Shown one piece after another: positions 23,922 to 36,651 of a DNA stretch of 64,000 bases. Numbering within the stretch: the first letter of the stretch is position 1; each line of letters starts with the position of its first letter. Position numbers and translations under genes: made by a program. Source of the DNA: Patagioenas fasciata (lineage: Eukaryota > Chordata > Aves > Columbiformes > Columbidae); the NCBI RefSeq assembly GCF_037038585.1, contig NC_092523.1:3043001-3107000 (forward strand), given 5' to 3'. The notes beneath the pieces were generated by a model. That model ran no database searches. It saw only the letters and a program-made list of their open reading frames with translations, and was not told where the DNA came from.

Positions 23922-26900
23922 ACTCCATCTGCAGCTCCTATGGATCTTCCTTCCTCCAAAATTAGCCCCCTGTAGAGCAGATCTGTAGGATACCCCATGT
24001 TTTTCACTGCTGGCCCTTGGTAGACCTTCCCAAAGATGACGTGTGTATATGTGTGTGTACAAGCGCATGCTTACATGTCCAAATGATTTAATTATCTCCC
24101 TAGCTAATTAAGAGACTGTTTGCATCAGTTTGCATCCAGCCACAGCAAATTCAGTGCTACCTTATGGATCGATTTTCCCCTCCTTGTTTATGTGGTTGGC
24201 AAAACACAGTGCAGCTTCAAACCGATCAAATTCATGCTCCACGTACCAGGAGAAGCTAATGAAATTACACTGCTGGATGTAACCTGCTGCACATTAAATG
24301 TAGGGAATTGCAGCTGCCTCTGGTAGAGTGTTGAACAAGCAAGAAAGTAAAGATATTAAACAAGCAGCACATTTCTGATTCACGTGTAGCCTATGGAGCC
24401 TGGCCCAAGGATAACCCTGGAGATGAATATAACCAGAAACACACCTGCACCAGCTGTGCCCGCTTGGTGTTTGTGCAAATAAATAAGTCCAGCTGCATAT
24501 TCCCTTCTCGGCTGGACCATCAGCATCTCTGGTTGTCTGTGTCCTCCTGGGTTGTGCCTTCAGATGGGCGACATTCACCGATGTGTTCGGTGACCTGCAG
24601 AGAAACAGTGGCATGAAAACGATGCTGAGCAGATGAGAGCCTGACTGAAGTTGGCTTAATCTTGTATTATGCCTGTTTCCTTGGCTTCAAACGAACCAAG
24701 TGATTTCTATCTGACAGACAAGGGGGCCGTGTGTCGGTGACTTGCTGCGTGCCGAGCGTGCTGAGGCTCTTGGTGGCTGATGCTAACGTGGAAGTGATTA
24801 CGGTTTATGGCTCTGTTTAGTTATTGCGCCTCAGAAATGTGGATAAACTACTTTTCTTTTGTGTGGCTGACCCCTTTCACCCGCACTCTGACTGCTCATC
24901 TGTCTCCTCCAGAATTGCTTGTTATATTGCAAATCTCTGAGCAGCTTCCAAGTGGAGCCATTATAAGATATTAAGTCTGGCAGTGCAACTCTTTTTCTTC
25001 CTCCTCTAGAGACAGACATGTAGATCAGCTGAGAGCAGAAGCCCTACAAGACCAGGATTTATGCTGTTTGATGCTGAGACAAGGACTTTGCAGACCCCAG
25101 TAATGTGCAATTTGCCATGGAGAGAAACTCTGGTTTTATTCTTGTGGGAGCCCAGTGATCCGAGCAGTCCTGGGCATTATTTTGTGTAGTACGTTCAACC
25201 CCTGACCCTAACCAGGGTTGTGATTTATGGGATCATGCAAGTCCCCTGATTTACAGAGCAGCTGTCGGGGAGCTGGTTACAGACCTTGCAGTTTAGGCCT
25301 GGCTTTTCTCCTATTGCCTTTACGCAGGATTTACTGTGCTGGGGTGAACTGGCTCTAAGAAAGAGAGAGACAGGGTCTTGAAATCATGTTCAAACATAAT
25401 TTATATATGGCTGGCTGGCTGGATAGACAAAGAGCATTAAACACATCTGCATGTGAAATAAATAGGTGTAATTATGCCTTGCTGGAGTAAAGTGTGTAAT
25501 TCACTCACTGCCTCCCTTGGATTTTGTGGTTGTCCCAAACTCATGCCTTTAAGAGAAATTCTCATAAAATGTCAAATGAAGTCTGCATGTGGATATAATT
25601 AAAATCCAGGCATGAACACACAATTATTTGAAACTTGTTTCTTCCAGCTTCCAAGCTTTATGCGGCCAGGCTGCAGAGAGCCTAGCAAGATCCGAGTTTA
25701 AATGCTGATTCACTGGATCATGAGTTCCTGGCAGGTTATTATTAATTTTAACGACTTTTGTTTTCCTAGGGGAAGCCTGGTTTGGTTTTGGCAGTTATGA
25801 ACAGGGCTTACAGCAGCCTGGGTGTAATTAGTGCACAGATCCTGGCAGCAGAAGAGAAAGGAAACGCATGGGCAGATGACGAAGACCAAGCAGAAGAACT
25901 GTCCGAGCCCACAGAAGGAAAAGGTTGCCGTCAATCCCTTCTCTGCAGGTCCAGCAGAGACCAAACCTTTCTTCAGGATCCAAGTATCACCAGCAGAAGC
26001 TGGAGATTCCTGCACAAGCCTACTATGGAACTTCTAAGAGCACACGGGGGTTTGTCAAGCACCCAGGTGGTGAGATAGGAATCAGAGATGCCCGAGGAGA
26101 ACACAGGAGGCAAGCTAGCCAGAAGCATTGTCTTCATTAACCACCGTGACGAGGCTGAAGAAGTCTGGCAGGTTGGGACATGGACTCAGCTCCCGGCAGC
26201 GTGAGATGGGATTGATGGACTTCGCGTTGCGCTGAGGGTGGTTTTGGTTTCTACCCCCAGGTATCCGCAATCCGACTGAGTATTTTGCAGTGATGGATCG
26301 TTTTCTGCTCGGATGCTTGTGCTTCCTGACAACGTCTCCGTCTCAGGCCTGAACTTGGCTGCTCAAAGTGGATCTTCTCCACCTTATCCCAACCTTTGCA
26401 ATCAGCCCAGGGCTCTCTGTGGCACCATTGTTGTAGGGAAGTAGTTTAAGGGTGAGACGCAGCAAATCTCTGCAGAAAGATGGTCCCAAAGAGACATCAA
26501 GGGGAAAGAAAAAACCTCAATGCACAATCTCTTGGGGTATCCTCAGGATCAGGTGACTTGAACCACAAAACAATATCCCCTTTTTCATGGGCTAGAGTGG
26601 CAAGGAAAGCATCTGTGAGAAATGTGTAGATGTGACAACCAGCCAATACAGCGGGACTCCTAATTATCCACAATAACGCTGATAACTCCAGTGCAAACGA
26701 GGCAAGAATCCAATGTCCTGTTAAAAGCAGAGCTTCAGAACCAAATCCTGAATTTCTCATGTCTTTCCAGGCTTTATGGGGCCTTTACACATCTTGGTGG
26801 CAATGAAAGTGTTCAGCACAGTCTGTGGGATGCTGTGGGACAAGGCACAGTTGGGTTGTCCCTTCTGGCCAGGTGGCTGAGGACACAGACAAGGTGCCTG

Positions 26901-29048
26901 CATGTTGTTTTGCAGGAATAGCTATAACAAATCATCTTGGAACTATATGAATGAACCAAGGTGGAGAACAACCGATCTTCTGCATTGTGCTTCTGCTGCC
27001 TGGCACAACCCATCAGAAATTCATTCCCAAGGGGAGGGACACAACTGCAGAGTCCCCTGCTTCCAGAGAATGGTGTCCCTCTTGGTTCAGTCCGGAGATG
27101 GATGTGCAGGAGTCACCAGGGTAGCTCAGATCAGCCACCATGGAGGTCCAGTCCAACATCACAGAGAGAAGTGACGCAAACATCAGGTTTTACTTTCTGC
27201 CTGTCATCCAGCAACAGAGGAGCAGCTCCGACGCAAGAAGGTCCATGAAGAGCCAGAATCCAGGCTGACATCATTTAGCTGGGCTGGCTGCAATGTGGTT
27301 GTTTTTTGAGAAGTGGAGAACTTCTTTTTTCTTGAGTTTTCATTCCAAACCAGAAACCACTTCCCTCTTCCTCTCCCTTGGAAAACCTGAAACCCCTAGA
27401 CTTGGCAGCTCCCAAAACCTTGGTCTTGCTCTACAGAAACATGGTTCTTCACTTCAAAGTTGACTCACTATGAGTGTCAGATGCAAGGCCGAACAAAACT
27501 CGCCGGTGAACTTGTGCTCTTCAAAAGCATGCCCATGATATTTCCAACCAGTCCAATCTTTTACTGGCTTGATGGCCCAAACCAGCTCCCCTGGGCCGTG
27601 TCTCTTCTGGCCCACCCCATAGCGTTCCCACCTCCTCCGAACCCTACAAGTGTGTCCGTGCCATGGCTTGTGATTCAAAAATAGCAAAAAGCTTCTGTAA
27701 TCCTGAGGGAATTGTGGGGAATCCGTGCAAAAAGCGAGTCTCTGAGTCTTTTTGGCACGCTGTGCTCTGTGGTCCGTCAGACACGTACCTGATCACTTCA
27801 CCTGCTGGATTTGTTTATCCTGTCACACCCGTAGAGAAGCTGATGGTGTGTTGCTCTTATTTCTTTTCCTTTCTTATTTACTTTTTAACCTTGTATTTTG
27901 CAAGCATTAAAGGCTTCACAGTGGTTGAATAACTTGAAATGGGATTTTCAGTCCCTGAAACGCTTCTATGGCTCCAGCATAGATGATTTCATTCTCTAAC
28001 TAGTCTAGGGATGAAAATCCAGCTGCAGCAGGTCATTTAGCACTAATGCTTTAAAGTATTTGGGTACAAAGCTAAGGGAATCCGTGAGAGATTGAAGTGT
28101 AATTAAACTTAGTATTTGTTTCAAAAGCTTTGGAGCCAGCTCTGTAAGGTGGGGGCGACAGCATCTCTACCACATCTGTGTTGGGAAGACCAATCCAGCT
28201 CATTGCAAGGACCTCAGCAATATTAGAAGCAGAGTCATGAATGCGAGTTGCTCTTCCCTGCACCTTTAGTTTTCAGTTCTGCCTCTTGATGTAATTTATC
28301 CCAGTGAGGTGTTGTGCTTTGGAAGCAGGGCTGAAATATTAAAGAGGAAAAAAAATGCAGTGTGCCTAGATGCAATATCCAGCATCAATATTAGGGCAGC
28401 CCTGTTCAAGCAGCATCTTACTGTATCTCCGCTTTCCCCCTCCCTGGCTGCACTAAGGGTGTCATTCAGTCGACTGAAATTAATAAGTTATAGGTGTATT
28501 TCTTCCGCACAGCATCTGTTTAGTCTGCAGATGATCTAAGACATTCATCAAGTTAGTGAAACTCGTATTATCCTGTGCCGACAAGCCGAATTACACAACG
28601 GGAGAATTCAGGCAGAATCCTAAAGAGTTTGTGCCCCGCTTAACTCTGGCCACGGACTCAGCCATCCTGATGGGATCCCCAGAGCCGTGCTCAGCTCTTG
28701 GCTTGGAGGGATAATCATTTTCATGGGGAGGAGAGAGGATGTAAATCAGCAAAACAAAAGGATTGGGTCTATGGGGCTTTTGCACATTCTGCGGGGAGAT
28801 TCGGGGAGTGAGCGGACATGATTTCAATGCTGTTGTTTGCAGTTGGCGTCACTCAAGGTCCACAGTGAGACCGAGGAGTAAATAGAGGAATAACCAATCT
28901 GTCACAGCACTGCCGTTGAGTTCATGTGGTGCTTCACCAAGTCAATACCTGTTAAGTCACCTCCCTAGAGAGAGAGATGGAGAAGGAGTTTGATACTTTG
29001 CTCAGAACGAATGTCCCAGCGCTATGAATTGCAAATACCCAGAGATCT
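23922..29048. other. Longest CR1-free intergenic stretch (about 5.1 kb)
   Basis: Mostly AT-rich single-copy DNA with a (GGCT)n scrap at 25407. At 25770-26140 all three plus frames are fairly open behind an acceptor-like TTTTCCTAG, but no protein family is recognisable. An exon of a non-coding transcript cannot be excluded. Confidence 0.5.
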
Positions 29049-29049
29049 C

Positions 29050-29090
29050 ACAGAATCCCAGAATCCCAGAATGTCACAGAATGTCCACAG
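29050..29090 (-). mobile_element. Isolated CR1 3' terminus (about 40 bp)
   Basis: CACAGAATCCCAGAATCCCA then GAATGTCACAGAATGTC is a reversed CR1 tail with nothing of the element after it. A plus-strand copy begins about 20 bp away. Confidence 0.6.
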
Positions 29091-29111
29091 AAGCTCTCAA
29101 ATTAAGTCATC

Positions 29112-29510
29112 TTATGAGGAGAGACAGAGAGAGCTGGGGCTGTTCAGCCTGGAGAAGAGAAGCTGAGAGGGGTCTTATCAATGCTGGTGAATATCTCCAG
29201 GGTGGGTGTCAGAGGATGGACCAGACTCTGTTCAGTGGTGCCCAGTGACAGGGTGAGGGGCAATGGGCACAGACTGAAACACAGGAGGTTCCATCTGAAT
29301 ATGAGGAGAAACTTCTTCACTTTGAGGTGCCAGAGCCTGGCCCAGGCTGCCCAGAGAGGTTGTGGAGTCTCCTTCTCTGAGACATCCAAACCCGCCTGGA
29401 CACGACCCTGTGTGATCTGCTCTGGTGACCCTGCGTGAGCAGGTGGGTTGGACTGGGTGATCTCCAGAGGTCCCTTCAACCCAACCAGGCTGGGACTGTG
29501 TGATTCTGCA
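29112..29510 (+). mobile_element. CR1 LINE 3' fragment
   Basis: Starts TCTTATGAGGAGAGACAGAG, encodes RVRGNGHRLKHRRFHLNMRR, and ends near GTGTGATTCTGCAAT. Confidence 0.95.
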
Positions 29511-31195
29511 ATCTCCCCTGGTCCAGAGAAGCCATTCATTCGTGCATTCCCAGGATTAAATCACAGGCCTCACATTACACCAAATCACCAAATTTTAAGG
29601 CATGAAATGACACAACAGCCGCTGTACTTTCTGCCCCCAAAGCAAGCTCTGTTTCCATGCAGAAGCCAGGAGGGCAGTTACTTTCCTGCAGTTTCCAGCC
29701 CTGGCACCGTGACACAAGGGCTGCTTTCAGGACCTGGCTGCACCTCACGCTGCAGGTAGAAGCAAATGTCAGATTTTGCCTGGAGGTGAAGGGAAGGGAA
29801 CGGCCCGAGCCAGCAAAACTCTGCAGACCCAGAAAGAAGAAGCTTCTGCAATTAAACCCAGGTACATGGCGATACGTTTTGCTACTTCCCCAGCTCAGCA
29901 ACAAGGACAGGAGGCAAATCAACCACCAGGATGTATTTTTCTCTTTGGCTTTGCACCTTTATTGTGTATTTGCTGCCTCCTGGTGCCTGCGAAGCAAGGA
30001 GCCGCATCAGCACATCTCAGTGCAGGCTGCAAAGGTGAGAGGCACGAAGCCTCTGGAGATGGAAACATCAGCTCACGACCCAACACACATCCAGCCTCAT
30101 ATATTTTGTGCTATTTAACAGCAAATTTGGGCCAGGCTCTGCTGTTGGTGCTCTTAGGAACCAGGAGCGCACCCACCTATGCACATACAGGTGCAGCTAC
30201 AGAGAGAGGATTCCGATAGTGGGTGGCAAAACCTTCCCAGTGCAGAGAATTTCCTACACTAGCAAAGCTTTCTCAAGCATGTAAATGTTCCTGAGGTGTT
30301 ATTTAAGCTAATAGCAATCTGATACGCCTAAGTTAATAAGAATGTTACTGATAATTGCAGAAGTCTTTTGCAGCCCATCTTCCCCACAGCCACAGGTGGG
30401 GGGAAAAATCACACAGTGTAAGTTTTGCACATGCAATGGGCACCCAAGTCTCATCCTGCTGAATCGTTTTCTGCCCTGGCGTATGCTCTGGCTGAGTCTT
30501 CTTCAGATGATAAACGTGGTCAAGAAATGACCGGTCGCCACCTTCAAAAGTGCTGATATTTAGAAGGTGCATCCCCTAGCAATGTGGTTTTTGGGAAAAT
30601 TAAAATTTGGAGAGAAATCTTGCCCCTGATTAAACGGAGGAACAGCCAGGTTGGTGTAATCCGCTCCTGAAGCCTCCCCACATCCTCTGGATCTGCTCTC
30701 AAATGCCCCATTGTGCCATCAGGTTGTCCTCACCTCTCACTGCCACAATCTGTGGCCAAGACATGGATCACAGTGTTCCCTTAGGACTTCTTCCTAAGAA
30801 AATCCTTATGTATGTTACATGTTCATCTGTTGTGGTTTGTTTTGGGTTTCTATTTTTGTTTTGTTTTTTAATCCAAGGGAAGTTTTCTAACTGCTTTTGA
30901 ATAGCACGAGGAACTTGGGGATGCTCTTTGTGGCAGTTAGGTTGCGAGAAGGTTTGCAATGCAATTCCAATGTGAGCAACACGCTCTTGGATAATTTTAA
31001 CTCATCTGCATCAAGAGCTTTTACAAAAGCTGATGCGTCTTCATTGTGTTTTAGCATGGGTTAAGCGAGGTGTGGTGGTTTCATGACTTCTTCCCTGAAG
31101 CAAGATCTTAGGACTGAAATCCCATCTCCTTGGCCTCGCTCCTCTATCTGAGCTCAGCAACAGCAGTGAGATCTTACCATATGAAACTAGAAAGT
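29511..31195. other. Intergenic sequence, no gene seen
   Basis: Overlapping open frames at 29657-30219 (two plus frames and the minus strand) look accidental. Confidence 0.55.
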
Positions 31196-31426
31196 TTGGG
31201 TATAAGGAAGAAATTGTTGTCCCTGAGGGTGGTGAGAGCCTGGCCCAGGTTGGGCAGAGAGGTGGTGGCTGAACCATCCCTGGAGACATCCCAGGCCAGG
31301 CTGGACGGGGCTCTGAGCAACCTGAGCTGGTGAAGATGTCCCTGCTCATGGCAGGGGTGGCACTGGATGAGTTGGGAAGGTCCATTCCCACCCAAACTAT
31401 TCTAGGGTTTCATGATTTTATGAAAC
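31196..31426 (+). mobile_element. CR1 LINE 3' fragment
   Basis: Starts near AAGTTTGGGTATAAGGAAG and ends with the diverged tail CTATTCTAGGGTTTCATGAT. Confidence 0.94.
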
Positions 31427-31978
31427 CATTCGTTTTATATGTCTGGTTTAACTCTTACACCCATGACAACAAAGTTATCTTGACCAACTGTGGCAAAGGT
31501 TTCTTCCAGGATGCCACGTTGTGACAGATACACTCGACCCCACAACACACAGCAAAGGCAAAGCTCCAGGCTTTAAAAAACTCCAAGGATTTCCTAAATC
31601 AGTGGATGCTTTTACACCAAGTGACCTCACTTGCTCTCAATAGCGCATCCCAAAGCTCTCATGGAGACACGGACACCATGCCACCTTCTTCATGGAGAGG
31701 CTCAGTTGCAATGACGTGGTTGTCACAAGGAGACTTGGGATGACACAGAACTCACTCCTACTGCCCATGGAGATGCTGCAGAGCTAAGTGTAAGGTATGT
31801 GTTGAAAATTAAATGAGTAGCATGAAATATCCTCTTTCCCAAGCTATTCTGAAGGTACATTTTGGTGTCTTTTGGTTTCATAGCAAGTGTTGAATTGTTG
31901 GGGTTTTGTAGTGAGCTAGAATTTCAACACAAATTTCCAAGGTGCTGTGATAGAAGGGGGGAAAATGCTGTGAATTGC
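31427..31978. other. Intergenic sequence, no gene seen
   Basis: Single-copy DNA between two CR1 copies. Confidence 0.6.
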
Positions 31979-32304
31979 TCTGAAAGTCTACAAGTACCTG
32001 AAAGGAGATTGGAGCATGGAGGGTGTTGGTCTCTTCTCCCAGGTAGCAAGTGATAGGATGAGAGGAAACGGCCTCAAGTTGCACCAGGGGAGGTTTAGAT
32101 TGGGTATTAGGGAAAAATTATTAATGGAAACGGTTGTGAAGAGTTGGAACAGGCTGCCCAGGGCAGTGGTGGAGTCGCCATCCCTGGAGGGGTTCAAGAG
32201 ACATGTGGATGAGGCTCTTAGGGACATGGGTTAGTGCCAGAGTCAGGTTATGGTTGGACTCGATGATCCTGTGGGTCTTTTCCAACCAAAATGATTCTAT
32301 GATA
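31979..32304 (+). mobile_element. CR1 LINE 3' fragment
   Basis: Uninterrupted ORF2 end on the plus strand ([20 protein letters not shown], ending ALRDMG), tail ATGATTCTATGATA. Closest to 17705-18021. Confidence 0.96.
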
Positions 32305-32814
32305 AAGTCCTGATGGAGACAAGGCAGAGGCAGGTACCTCTGTACCGAATATCAGCGTGACGTGAGCATTGCCCTTCCTCACCCGTGGGGCTACACATCT
32401 CTGTGACAATAAAACCCATCTCCAATAAGCCATCTGATTGTGAAAACACCCCTTTTGACAAAAGATAGGACACTTTGCCTTCACAGAACTTCATATCTTT
32501 TGCCTTCAGAGCATCCCAAAGCTGTCAGCCCGCGGCAGCCGAAGGGCCGAACCTTGCGAGCGCGTTCGCTAATGAGATCAGTGGTTCGTTTCCATTTAAT
32601 GGGCTGCAAGAGAGCACTTTGCTGAAGGGCTGTGCTTGAAATTAGTGTTGCCGGGAGGCTGTAGCATAAAAGCCCAGCTCCTTTGTCTCCAGCGTGGGCG
32701 ACAGCTATGAATTGCCATTGAACTTGACAGCTCGGTTCCTATTATTCCCTTTATAAAGATGGGGCAAGGTAAAACGCCAGATGAGGAGCTCAGGGTAACA
32801 CAAGGGAAAGGCAG

Positions 32815-32837
32815 ACAAGGTCAAAGTCAAGGTCAAA
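32815..32837 (+). promoter_or_regulatory. Clustered nuclear-receptor half-sites
   Basis: AAGGTCAAAGTCAAGGTCAA contains overlapping AGGTCA-type half-sites and an exact TCAAGGTCA, the extended half-site bound by ERR/SF-1 family receptors. Function is inferred from the motif only. Confidence 0.35.
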
Positions 32838-35504
32838 GATGGGCCATTCCCCACGCCCTTCCCTTGACAAATCGGCAATTTGCTTTCTGTGCTGTCAGTG
32901 GAGGATGCTGCTTTATATCCCAATTTTAGCTTCCTTTTAGCTAGTGAACAGTGGGCATTATTGTGCTGGCTAAATAGGAATTGTACCCACACAAACCTCA
33001 CTTGCATTTTGCAGTCACTTCCTATTCAACACGCAATCCTATTTCCTCACGTTATTAATTTGTGGACAGAAGCAGCAATGAAACCTCGTTTTGTATCACT
33101 GGACCTCAGACCTTCTATTCTATTTCACATTTTTTATATGATATTGCCAGCGCAGATCAGAGGAGCATCGCACCATTTGCGTGGAAATAAAGCAGAGCAT
33201 CAACACGAGGGGTTTGCGGATGATTCTGCAGATGCCATCGCAGCAAATATCTTTCCCCCCTCCTCCCTTTTTAGCTCTTGCCTCATTTTTATGCAGTCCC
33301 CCTCTTCTACATAACGCATTCCTCCACTCAAAATCTCTCCCAGCTGCTCAGGGAATAGTTTCTGGTCATTGTCCCCAAATCTGCCATGCAAGGGCGGCAC
33401 CTCTGCTCCTCCTTCCCCCTGCCCAGTGTTCTCTAGAAAACAATATTTTGGCCATTTTCCTGATATTGGGGCAAGAATGGCTCATTTCTAATTATCTTAA
33501 TTATCATCTTAAGCATCCTATTCTGCGCAGGAAGACATCAGATTTCCTTAATTTTATTTCTGTTTAGGAAAAAAGCTTTTCCTTTGTCTCCCATAGAACA
33601 AAGAGATGCGAACGCGCTATTTAAACAGCGAGGGCTAAGCCCATCCCCAGGGTAAAGGCGCTGCCTTAATGGGGTTACACGCAGCAGAAATTTGGCTGGG
33701 AGTGGGTAATCACCGCCTGAATTAATGAAAAAAGGGTTTCTTTGCAAGAAGCTGAATAGCCCAGCTGCAGCAATTATCTCGTCACTCATCAGAGTGACAA
33801 CAAAATTAGTTCCAGATATAAAACCGGACAGTGGAGGCGAGACACCTAGCGTGTGTTTATTTTCCCAGTTAATGACACTTGGGGCTGTCTCTCCGTCCCC
33901 ATATGTTTCGTGAGGCCTGTGCCACATGTTCACACCAGGCGAGACGGAACCTGGATGTCGGTTTGTGCAAAAATTGGCTCTTGTTTTTCAGGAATCTGCT
34001 GCAGCTCCATCTCAGCTCTCCTGGATGATGTTCATTATCTCCACATTAAAAAATGGGATGCCAGCCTGGCTAAGCCCCATCCTTGTGCTCATCGCTGGGG
34101 ATACAGGAGCAGCATCGTCACACCGGCTGCGATGCTCACAGATATTGACTCGTCTTTTGGGGACCCACATCTCTCTCATGTGGCTTCCAGGTGCCGGTTA
34201 AGAGCCCGGATGGGCAATTGGTTTCTTGGGGAAGGCAAATGTGGGGATTTTCCCCGATCCTGCTCATGGACCCAGGGGGCTGAGCCGGCTGCTTTTGTTA
34301 ATGTCTCTTCCTAAAATGCTGGGATTCAGATGGTTCTCATGGCTGTGATTCATGCGCTGTGGTGAGTATTGAAGTAAATAAGTCCATTTTAGGGTGAAGA
34401 GGGAATGGAAACATCGTTTGCTAACAGCTCTGTGCATTGGTTTGCAGCTGAAAGCCCCCCATGGGTTTTGGAGCCAACAGATGCTCACAAAGGGCTCGTG
34501 CTCTACCCCTTGTGAGTGGAGGAGGAGAAAACCTACTGTACAGTAAGAGTAAGAAATTTTGTTATATATTTTACAGGATTACGGACTGAACATCCTTTCT
34601 GCGCTGGCTGCTGAGGGGCTATGGGCTGGAAGCTTTATTGCCGGGGCAAGTGGCAGCAGAACTGCCCCTGGAAACATGGGAGCTGCAAAACGCTGATTTT
34701 CATGCGCCGCAGCAAACCGCAGAGGTTCAGTGGCGTAACAAAGCATAGGGGACACTGCTTTCCATCCAAAATCTGTTACCAGCCACTCTGCTTGAGCATC
34801 CGGAGCCTTTTGCACAAGAGCATGGGGACTCACATCCCTGCTGCGCTCTCATCAGCATGCGATGATGGATGTTCCTTCCTGACCTACCTGCAGGTGTATC
34901 TGTGATCTGGCACACACGCATCCTCCTCCTTTGTGTCCTCCCAGACCAATTTTAATATATCCACATAATCTTGGCCATATTTTGCCCCAAAAGCACCTCA
35001 AAAGGTGCTTTGACACCACAAATCTCCCCTATAGTACTTGCACAGACAGCCCCAAACCTATACTAGCTGATAAAAGCTGTATTCTGTCTTTTAGGGGACT
35101 TTTAGCTGGTGGATGCACGCTGGCATGTTTCATCTCAGATGCAGCTGCATCGGATGATTGGGGAAAAAAATAAAGATTGGTAGATCAATTTTGTGTTTTC
35201 ATTTAAAATATCTGCAGGAATGGCAGCTTTTCCATGCGGAATGATTATAGTTGACTCACTGCCCTCTCCCATTGAAGGAGGCTCATAAGGCACTGCATAG
35301 AAAAGCATGTGATTTCGTTAAAGAGGTGTTGTTTGTTTTCTCTCCTGGTATTCAGAGGCATGCAGATCCTTTCCTTAAATGAAAGCTGTGATTTCAGTTC
35401 TGCTTGTGTGCTCTGCATCCCTATGCGAGCGGCTACCGGGGACCCTTGTTGCTCATTGTATTTGGAGCCGACAAGCAGAGCTCACATAAATAACCCAGCT
35501 GCTG

Positions 35505-35775
35505 CTACCGCCGGGTGTCACGCATGACTTCCAGGAACGGGCTCACAATGCCCCTTCCCAAAGGAAAGCTGGCAAAGGGCGAAGCGAAGCGGTGGGAAAA
35601 GCCCTTGGGAAGAGGCTGCCCGGCTGCGTTTCTCGGGGGAACCGCAAAACCAGCCGCCTCTTTTCAACGCCGCCCGTCAAGCCGAGTGACCCGAGGTGAC
35701 GGCGACAAGCGGTGTGCGCTCCGTGGGATTTCACCGCCCCTCTTGTGAGGGCGATGAGGTGGATGCCGGCTTGGG
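35505..35775. promoter_or_regulatory. CpG-enriched patch (small CpG island candidate)
   Basis: GC-rich with many CpG (for example CGCCGCCCGTCAAGCCGAGT, GGTGACGGCGACAAGCGG) in an otherwise CpG-poor spacer. It could be a promoter of an unannotated transcript or an enhancer. No exon is visible. Confidence 0.4.
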
Positions 35776-36258
35776 GGCGAAATACACACACAATAAACCC
35801 CGGACAATGCTGTGTGGTTAAAGAACTGGTGGCACCACTTCCCAGCAAGCCTGTTTGCCAGCTGACCAAGCTCTGGAAAGGTTTAATCTCTCTGTTTCTC
35901 TATTAGTATTATTACTGCTAATGATAATCAATAAATCAAGGCCTAGGGGGTTCCCTGCTGAGATATCGCCCCGTTGTGTCTAATGCTTTACAAACACCCA
36001 CTGAGAAAGCTGTTGGTGCTCGAACTGCTGTTGTGCCAGCCGGGACAGCCTGTGGGGTGGGTAGAAAGTTGTAAATCACAGTCTTGTAGAGGCTGGTGTG
36101 GGTTTAGTGCAAGGGATAAAGAGCCCACAAAGGCTTTTGTGCTCTGGGTTGGAGTGACACAGTTCCTGCCCATGGCCAGGGATGAGAAATCAGGGTTGCT
36201 GTCCCTATTAAGCCGGGATTTTTTTTTCTTGTGAAAGACACAGGTTTGATCTTTGGTC

Positions 36259-36651
36259 TCAGAATCACAGAATCACGGAATGTCAGGGGTTGGAAGGGAC
36301 CTGTAAAGCTCATCCAGTGCAATCCCCCCATGGAGCAGGAACACCCAGCTGAGGTTCCACAGGAAGGTGTCCAGGTGGGTTTGAATGTCTGCAGAGAAGG
36401 AGACTCCACAACCTCCCTGGGCAGCCTGGGCCAGGCTCTGACACCCTCACCCCCAACAAGTTTCTTCTCAAATTTAAGTGGAACCTTTTGTGTTCCACTT
36501 TGAACCCATTACCCCTTGTCCTACCACTGGTTGTCACTGAGAAGAGCCTGGCTCCATCCTCCTGACACTCACCCTTGATATATCTGTAGACATGAATAAG
36601 GTCACCCCTCAGTCTCCTCTTCTCCAAGTTAAAGAGCCCCAGCTCCCCGCT
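36259..36651 (-). mobile_element. CR1 LINE 3' fragment ([14 protein letters not shown] subfamily)
   Basis: Reversed tail AGAATCACAGAATCACGGAA, then the subfamily's 3' region to CCCCAGCTCCCCGC. The minus strand shares the subfamily frameshift. Confidence 0.97.

Larger units (their letters stand above)
32305..36258. other. Repeat-free intergenic stretch with candidate regulatory sequence
   Basis: About 4 kb without CR1. It contains a cluster of nuclear-receptor half-sites (32815), a stretch dense in homeobox-type TAAT and E-box words (33600-33830), and a CpG-enriched patch (35505-35775). No coding exon is recognised. It is placed 9-13 kb upstream of DNAAF9. Confidence 0.45.

Noticed and set aside
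29657..30219. Two overlapping plus-strand frames (153 and 147 codons)
   Set aside because: Different frames over the same bases, no recognisable protein.
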